DNA of 64,000 bases, from NCBI RefSeq assembly GCF_900113315.1, contig NZ_FOZG01000003.1:248001-312000 (forward strand), given 5' to 3'. The notes below the pieces were generated by a model. It was given only the letters and a program-made list of their open reading frames with translations. It was not told the DNA's origin and made no database searches. Source of the DNA: Sphingomonas jatrophae. Lineage in GTDB: Bacteria > Pseudomonadota > Alphaproteobacteria > Sphingomonadales > Sphingomonadaceae. Each line of letters starts with the position of its first letter. The stretch's first letter is position 1. Position numbers and translations under genes: made by a program. Shown here piece after piece: positions 60,090-64,000 of the stretch.

Positions 60090-62386
60090 AAGAGGATGCA
60101 GTCTTGGGGGAGACAGCAGCGCTCAATCGGCGTGACCTGCTCGTCCGCGGTGCGCTGGTCGGCGGCAGCTTCGCGATCGGCTTCGGCCCGGCCGCGGCGC
60201 AGGACAACAAGGGCAAGGTGGCCGACACGCCCGCCGCCGCGCCCGGTGCGGTCGGCGCGATGGGCGACCCCGAACTCACACCATGGGTGCTGATCGCGCC
60301 CGACGACACGGTCGTGATCCGCGTCGCCTCGCCCGAATTCGGCAATGGCGCGATGACGCAGTGCGTCGCGCTCGTCGCCGAGGAGCTGGAGTGCGACTGG
60401 GCGAAGATCCGGACGGAGGCGGCCTCCACCAACCGCGATTACGTGACCTATGGCGGCTATTCGCCGATCCATCCCGCGGCTGCCTTCTTTGGCGGGCGCT
60501 CCACCATGGGCCAGCGCATCAAGGCGATGCAGCAGGTCGGCGCCAGCGCGCGCGAGCGACTGCGCATCGCCGCTGCCACGCGCTGGGGCGTGGCGCCGGG
60601 CGAGGTGACGATCGCCAAGGGTGTGCTGACGCACGCCGCCAGCAGCCGCAGCCTGCGTTATGGCGAGGTCGTCGCCGATGCGGCCAAGGTGAAGCTGACG
60701 GCCGAGCCGGTCATCAAGAAGCCGGCGGAGTGGACCTTCCTCGGCAAGGCATCCCCATCCAAGATCACCATCCCCGCCATCGTCGACGGCTCCGCGCAAT
60801 ATGGCATGGATGTGCGGCTGCCCGGCATGGTCTATGCCGCGCTGATGCAGTCGCCCGTCCATGGCGGACGGCTGAAAAGCTATAACGCGGACAAGGTGAA
60901 GGCCATGCCCGGCGTGCTCGCCGTCGTCACGGTCGATCCGGACGAGCCGCGTGGCGTGGCGATGATGTCCGCCGCGCCTTACGGCTATTCGCTGACCGGC
61001 ACGCGCGCGGCGGTCGCGGTGATCGCGGAGCATTACTGGCAGGCGCAGAAGTCGCTCGAGGCGCTGCCGGTCGAATGGCATGACGGGCCGGGCGCGCGCT
61101 GGGCGACGACGCAGGCAATCTACGACGCGGCCATCGCGGCGACCGGAAACGACATCAATGCGCGCGTCGAGCAGGCCTATGGGGATGTGTCCGCGATCGA
61201 CGCGCCCGGCGCGAAGCTGGTCAAGCAGACCTATCTCACGCCTTATTGCGACCAGGCGCCGATGGAGCCGCTCAACGGCACGGCGCTGGTGACGGCCGAT
61301 CGTGTCGAGGTGTGGCACCCGGCCCAGAATTCACAGCAGGCCTTCTGGGTCGCGTCGGACGAGGCGGGTATCGTGCCGGAGCGCGTCTTCTTCCATCAGA
61401 CCCTGGTCGGCGGCGCGTTCGGGCGACGGCTGGAGAGCGATGACGTGCGCATGGTCGTCGCCATCGCCAAGCGCTTTCCGGGTCGCCCCGTCCACACCAT
61501 CTGGTCGCGCGAGGAAATGACACGGCAGGGCAAATACCGGCCGATGGTGGCGACCAAGATGACCGCGGCGCTGGATCCGAAGACGGGCCTGCCCACCGCG
61601 GCGATCGCCCGGCAGGCCTCGCGCGGCCATTATCCCCGCTTTGCCGACACCGCCTACTTCATGGGCTGCATTCCGAACGTCCGCGTCGATGCGCGCGAGC
61701 TGCCGCTGCACGTGACACCCGGACCGTATCGGGGGCCGGGCTACAACAGCTACACCTTCTTCCAGGAAACGTTCATCGACGAATGCGCGCATGCCGCCGG
61801 GATCGATCCTGTCGAATACCGCCTGCGCCTGTTGGAGAAATGGCCTAATCCCGGCTGGGCCAAGTCGCTGAAGGAGGTCGCCAAACAGGCCGGCTGGGGC
61901 AAGAAGCTGCCGCGCGGCACCGCGCAGGGCGTCGCCATCACGGGTTGGGGGCTGAACGGTCAGAAGACGCTCGGCACCTGCGTCGCCGTCGTCGCCACGG
62001 TCGAGGTGACGCGCAAGGGTGCGCTCACTGTCAAGCAGCTCGACGCCGCGTTCGACACGGGCAAGGTGATGAACCGCGACGAGATCACCAACCTGATCGA
62101 AGGCGGGCTGATCTTCGGCCTCAACATGGCGCTCAACGAGGAGATGACCGTCAAGGACGGGCGCATGGTCGAGGGCAATTTCGATGCCTACAAGATCCTG
62201 CGCATGGCCGAGGCGCCACCGATCCGCGTCCACTTCGGCGGGCTCTCCGGCGCGGATCGCTATAGCGAGATCGGCGAGCCGCCGGTCGGCACGGTCGGGC
62301 CCGCGGTCGGCAACGCCATCTTCCGCGCGACGGGCAAGCGCCTGCGCCGCCAGCCCTTCCTCACGCAGGATCTGAGCTGGAGCTGA
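60086..62386 (+). CDS. iorB: Isoquinoline 1-oxidoreductase-type molybdopterin subunit
   Basis: A 766-residue xanthine-dehydrogenase-family large subunit. A Tat-type signal is seen in [21 protein letters not shown], so the enzyme should be periplasmic. Later regions [30 protein letters not shown] and [17 protein letters not shown] are the molybdopterin-binding and active-site segments with the final conserved glutamate-containing strand. It hydroxylates an N-heterocycle or oxidises an aldehyde using water, passing electrons to IorA and then to the cytochrome c. The exact substrate is unknown. Ends just before a hairpin. Confidence 0.93.
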   Translation: MKEDAVLGETAALNRRDLLVRGALVGGSFAIGFGPAAAQDNKGKVADTPAAAPGAVGAMGDPELTPWVLIAPDDTVVIRVASPEFGNGAMTQCVALVAEELECDWAKIRTEAASTNRDYVTYGGYSPIHPAAAFFGGRSTMGQRIKAMQQVGASARERLRIAAATRWGVAPGEVTIAKGVLTHAASSRSLRYGEVVADAAKVKLTAEPVIKKPAEWTFLGKASPSKITIPAIVDGSAQYGMDVRLPGMVYAALMQSPVHGGRLKSYNADKVKAMPGVLAVVTVDPDEPRGVAMMSAAPYGYSLTGTRAAVAVIAEHYWQAQKSLEALPVEWHDGPGARWATTQAIYDAAIAATGNDINARVEQAYGDVSAIDAPGAKLVKQTYLTPYCDQAPMEPLNGTALVTADRVEVWHPAQNSQQAFWVASDEAGIVPERVFFHQTLVGGAFGRRLESDDVRMVVAIAKRFPGRPVHTIWSREEMTRQGKYRPMVATKMTAALDPKTGLPTAAIARQASRGHYPRFADTAYFMGCIPNVRVDARELPLHVTPGPYRGPGYNSYTFFQETFIDECAHAAGIDPVEYRLRLLEKWPNPGWAKSLKEVAKQAGWGKKLPRGTAQGVAITGWGLNGQKTLGTCVAVVATVEVTRKGALTVKQLDAAFDTGKVMNRDEITNLIEGGLIFGLNMALNEEMTVKDGRMVEGNFDAYKILRMAEAPPIRVHFGGLSGADRYSEIGEPPVGTVGPAVGNAIFRATGKRLRRQPFLTQDLSWS

Positions 62387-62396
62387 AGTTTCGAGC

Positions 62397-62422
62397 GGGC
62401 GGCACCTGAGACGGTGCCGCCC
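62397..62422. terminator. Bidirectional terminator hairpin
   Basis: GGGCGGCACC and GGTGCCGCCC are perfect 10-base arms around TGAGAC. It lies between the convergent IorB and thiolase genes. Confidence 0.75.
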
Positions 62423-62432
62423 TCCCCCTGCC

Positions 62433-63632
62433 TCAGACGATCTCGAACAGCCCCGCCGCCCCCATGCCGCCGGCGATGCACATCGTCGTCACGACGTAAC
62501 GCGCCCCACGTCGCCGCCCCTCGATCAGCGCGTGGCCAACGATGCGCGAGCCGGTCATGCCGAAGGGGTGGCCGAGCGCGATGCCGCCGCCGCTGACGTT
62601 GAGCTTGGCGGGATCGATCCCCAGCGTGTCGCGGCAGTAGAGCGCCTGGCTGGCGAACGCCTCGTTCAGCTCCCACAGGCCGATATCGTCGGTGCTGAGC
62701 CCCGCTTTCTCAAGCAGCTTGGGTACGGCGAAGACCGGGCCGATGCCCATCTCCTCGGGCAGGCACGTCGCCACCTGCATGCCGCGATAGACACCGAGGA
62801 TGGGCAGACCCTCGCGCTCGGCAATCTCGCGCGCGACGAGCACCTGCGCGGAGGCGCCGTCGGACAGCTGGCTGGCATTACCGGCGGTGATGTGCCGGCC
62901 CTCCTTGATGATCGCGCCGTCCTTGAACACCGGCTTCAGCGCGGCAAGGCCCTCCAGCGTCGTATCGGCGCGGACGCCCTCGTCCCTGTCCAGCGTAACG
63001 CTCTGGTGGCCGGCGGGGGTGCCGTCCTTCTCGAACAGCGCCTTTTCCACCGTGATCGGCACGATCTCGTCGGCGAAGCGGCCATCCGCCTGTGCCGCGG
63101 CGGCGCGGTGCTGGCTCTCGGCAGCGAAGGCATCCTGAGCCACCCGGTCAATGCCGTAGCGCTCCGCGACGATCTCCGCCGTCTCGATCATCGCCATATA
63201 GGCGTGCGGCTCGGCGGCGATCACCGCCTCCGACATGCTGCGATAGCTGCTCATATGCTTGTTGAGCGTGAGGCTGATCGATTCGACACCGCCGGCGACG
63301 GCCACGTCCATGTCGCCCGCGATGATCGAACGCGCGGCGAGCGCGATCGCGGTCAGCCCCGAGCCGCACTTGCGATCCAGCGCGAAGCCCGGAACGTCGC
63401 GCACGCCGGCGGTGGCGGCGGTAAGGCGGCCGAGATTGTAGCTCTGCGTGCCCGATTGCGTGCCGACGCCGAGGAAGATGTCCTCCACCCGCGCGGGATC
63501 GATCCCGGCGCGCTCGATCGCGGCGCGGACGACGTGGCCGGACAGGACGGGCGCCTCGGTGTCGTTGAAGGCGCCGCGATAGGCGCGGCCGATGCCGGTG
63601 CGGGCGGTGGAGACGATTACGGCTTCACGCAT
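62433..63632 (-). CDS. Acetyl-CoA acetyltransferase / beta-ketothiolase
   Basis: A 399-residue canonical thiolase. The nucleophilic cysteine is in DRKCGSGLTAIALA, the NEAF motif is present (LNEAFASQAL), the histidine is in GGGIALGHPFGMTG and the second cysteine in CIAGGMGAAG. It cleaves 3-oxoacyl-CoA to acetyl-CoA in beta-oxidation. The start is ATG 63632; longer extensions are rejected. It completes a beta-oxidation set with the hydratase/dehydrogenase genes elsewhere in the window. Confidence 0.95.
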   Translation of the reverse strand: MREAVIVSTARTGIGRAYRGAFNDTEAPVLSGHVVRAAIERAGIDPARVEDIFLGVGTQSGTQSYNLGRLTAATAGVRDVPGFALDRKCGSGLTAIALAARSIIAGDMDVAVAGGVESISLTLNKHMSSYRSMSEAVIAAEPHAYMAMIETAEIVAERYGIDRVAQDAFAAESQHRAAAAQADGRFADEIVPITVEKALFEKDGTPAGHQSVTLDRDEGVRADTTLEGLAALKPVFKDGAIIKEGRHITAGNASQLSDGASAQVLVAREIAEREGLPILGVYRGMQVATCLPEEMGIGPVFAVPKLLEKAGLSTDDIGLWELNEAFASQALYCRDTLGIDPAKLNVSGGGIALGHPFGMTGSRIVGHALIEGRRRGARYVVTTMCIAGGMGAAGLFEIV

Positions 63633-63784
63633 CGAAAGACTCCGGACAGAGGAAAGGAAGCGCCCGGCCAGTGCGCCGAGCGGACATGACGACACGCTTC
63701 GGCGGATGCCCCGTGGGCGCCACGCCGATGCTCGCGCTTGCAATCGGTATGCGGTTCCGCGCCGGCACCGGGCCGGCGGAGACG

Positions 63785-64000
63785 TCAGCGCGTCAGGATC
63801 ACCGACGAGCCGTGGCCGAACAGCCCCTGGTTGGCGGTGATGCCGACCTTGGCGCCTTCGACCTGCCGCTCGCCCGCCTCGCCGCGCAGCTGGCGGGTCA
63901 ACTCGCAGACTTGCGCGATCGCCTGAGCCGGCACCGCTTCGCCGAAGCAGGCGAGCCCGCCCGAGGGGTTGATCGGAATCCGCCCGCCGATGCGCGTCGC
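63785..64000 (-). CDS. Thiolase-like protein, C-terminal part (runs off window)
   Basis: Partial gene: 71 codons up to the stop at 63785-63787, continuing beyond base 64000. The visible end reads INPSGGLACFGEAVPAQA and later GITANQGLFGHGSSVIL, the C terminus of SCP-x/thiolase-like proteins. As in the 49012 protein, the GHPxGATG loop is altered (FGEAVPAQ). It is therefore probably a second non-thiolytic thiolase-like protein. It lies 152 bases from the true thiolase; that gap holds nothing recognised. Confidence 0.75.
   Translation of the reverse strand, partial: ATRIGGRIPINPSGGLACFGEAVPAQAIAQVCELTRQLRGEAGERQVEGAKVGITANQGLFGHGSSVILTR

Noticed and set aside
1-64000. tRNA, rRNA, CRISPR arrays, prophage or intact insertion sequences
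   Set aside because: None was recognised on either strand; no transposase, integrase or regularly spaced repeats were seen.

Overview
The window is GC-rich DNA (roughly two thirds G+C) from what looks like an alphaproteobacterium of the Sphingomonadales (Sphingomonas, Sphingobium or Novosphingobium type). This is inferred from TonB-dependent receptors of the sphingomonad 'DIVVTARRR' type, GTG/ATG 4-bp translational overlaps, and dense SDR, acyl-CoA dehydrogenase and Rieske gene sets. No rRNA, tRNA, CRISPR array or intact mobile element was seen. There are about 61 genes, nearly all catabolic, and no intergenic stretch exceeds 300 bases.

Layout. (1) 30-1555: TetR regulator divergent from a ThuA-like protein. 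(2) 1608-9731, minus: nine-gene operon read SnoaL-like, ABM-like, Rieske oxygenase, NIPSNAP-like, SDR, E1-alpha, E1-beta and E2 of a 2-oxo acid/acetoin dehydrogenase complex, CoA ligase. (3) 9917-14531, plus: paired acyl-CoA dehydrogenases, class II aldolase, GMC oxidoreductase, followed by a convergent TetR. (4) 15450-17721: SDR, sugar-phosphate-isomerase-like TIM barrel, VOC protein. (5) 17974-25060: FadB-like fusion, large acyl-CoA dehydrogenase, TetR with a perfect operator, cytochrome P450, aminotransferase. (6) 25071-30011, minus: SDR, SnoaL-like, SDR, TonB receptor, RidA. (7) 30154-34583, minus: SDR, APH-type kinase, acyl-CoA dehydrogenase, MFS; the kinase/dehydrogenase pair resembles LvaA/LvaC and ACAD10/11. 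(8) 34750-38513: alpha/beta hydrolase, LysR, 99-aa unknown, nitroreductase, GntR. (9) 38648-44372: DapA-superfamily protein lacking the Schiff-base lysine, Coq4-like protein, D-aminoacylase-like amidohydrolase, LLM flavoprotein, SDR. (10) 44415-54836, minus: SDR, amidohydrolase, then a nine-gene operon of CoA ligase, crotonase, thiolase-like/DUF35 pair, PaaK-like ligase, 55-aa protein, two SDRs and a KshA-like Rieske oxygenase. (11) 55125-64000: MFS, TonB receptor, cytochrome c plus IorAB molybdenum hydroxylase, thiolase, and the end of a thiolase-like gene.

How it fits together (inference). Outer-membrane receptors and MFS carriers import a hydrophobic or polycyclic substrate. Rieske, P450 and molybdenum enzymes hydroxylate it; SDR/GMC enzymes oxidise alcohols; three ligases activate acids with CoA; and acyl-CoA dehydrogenases, crotonases, thiolases and retro-aldolase-like proteins shorten the chain. 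The substrate cannot be named from sequence. Two promoters 17 kb apart share the same TTGAC-N16-TATC core and a 17/18-identical palindromic operator over the -10, which suggests a scattered regulon under one unidentified repressor.
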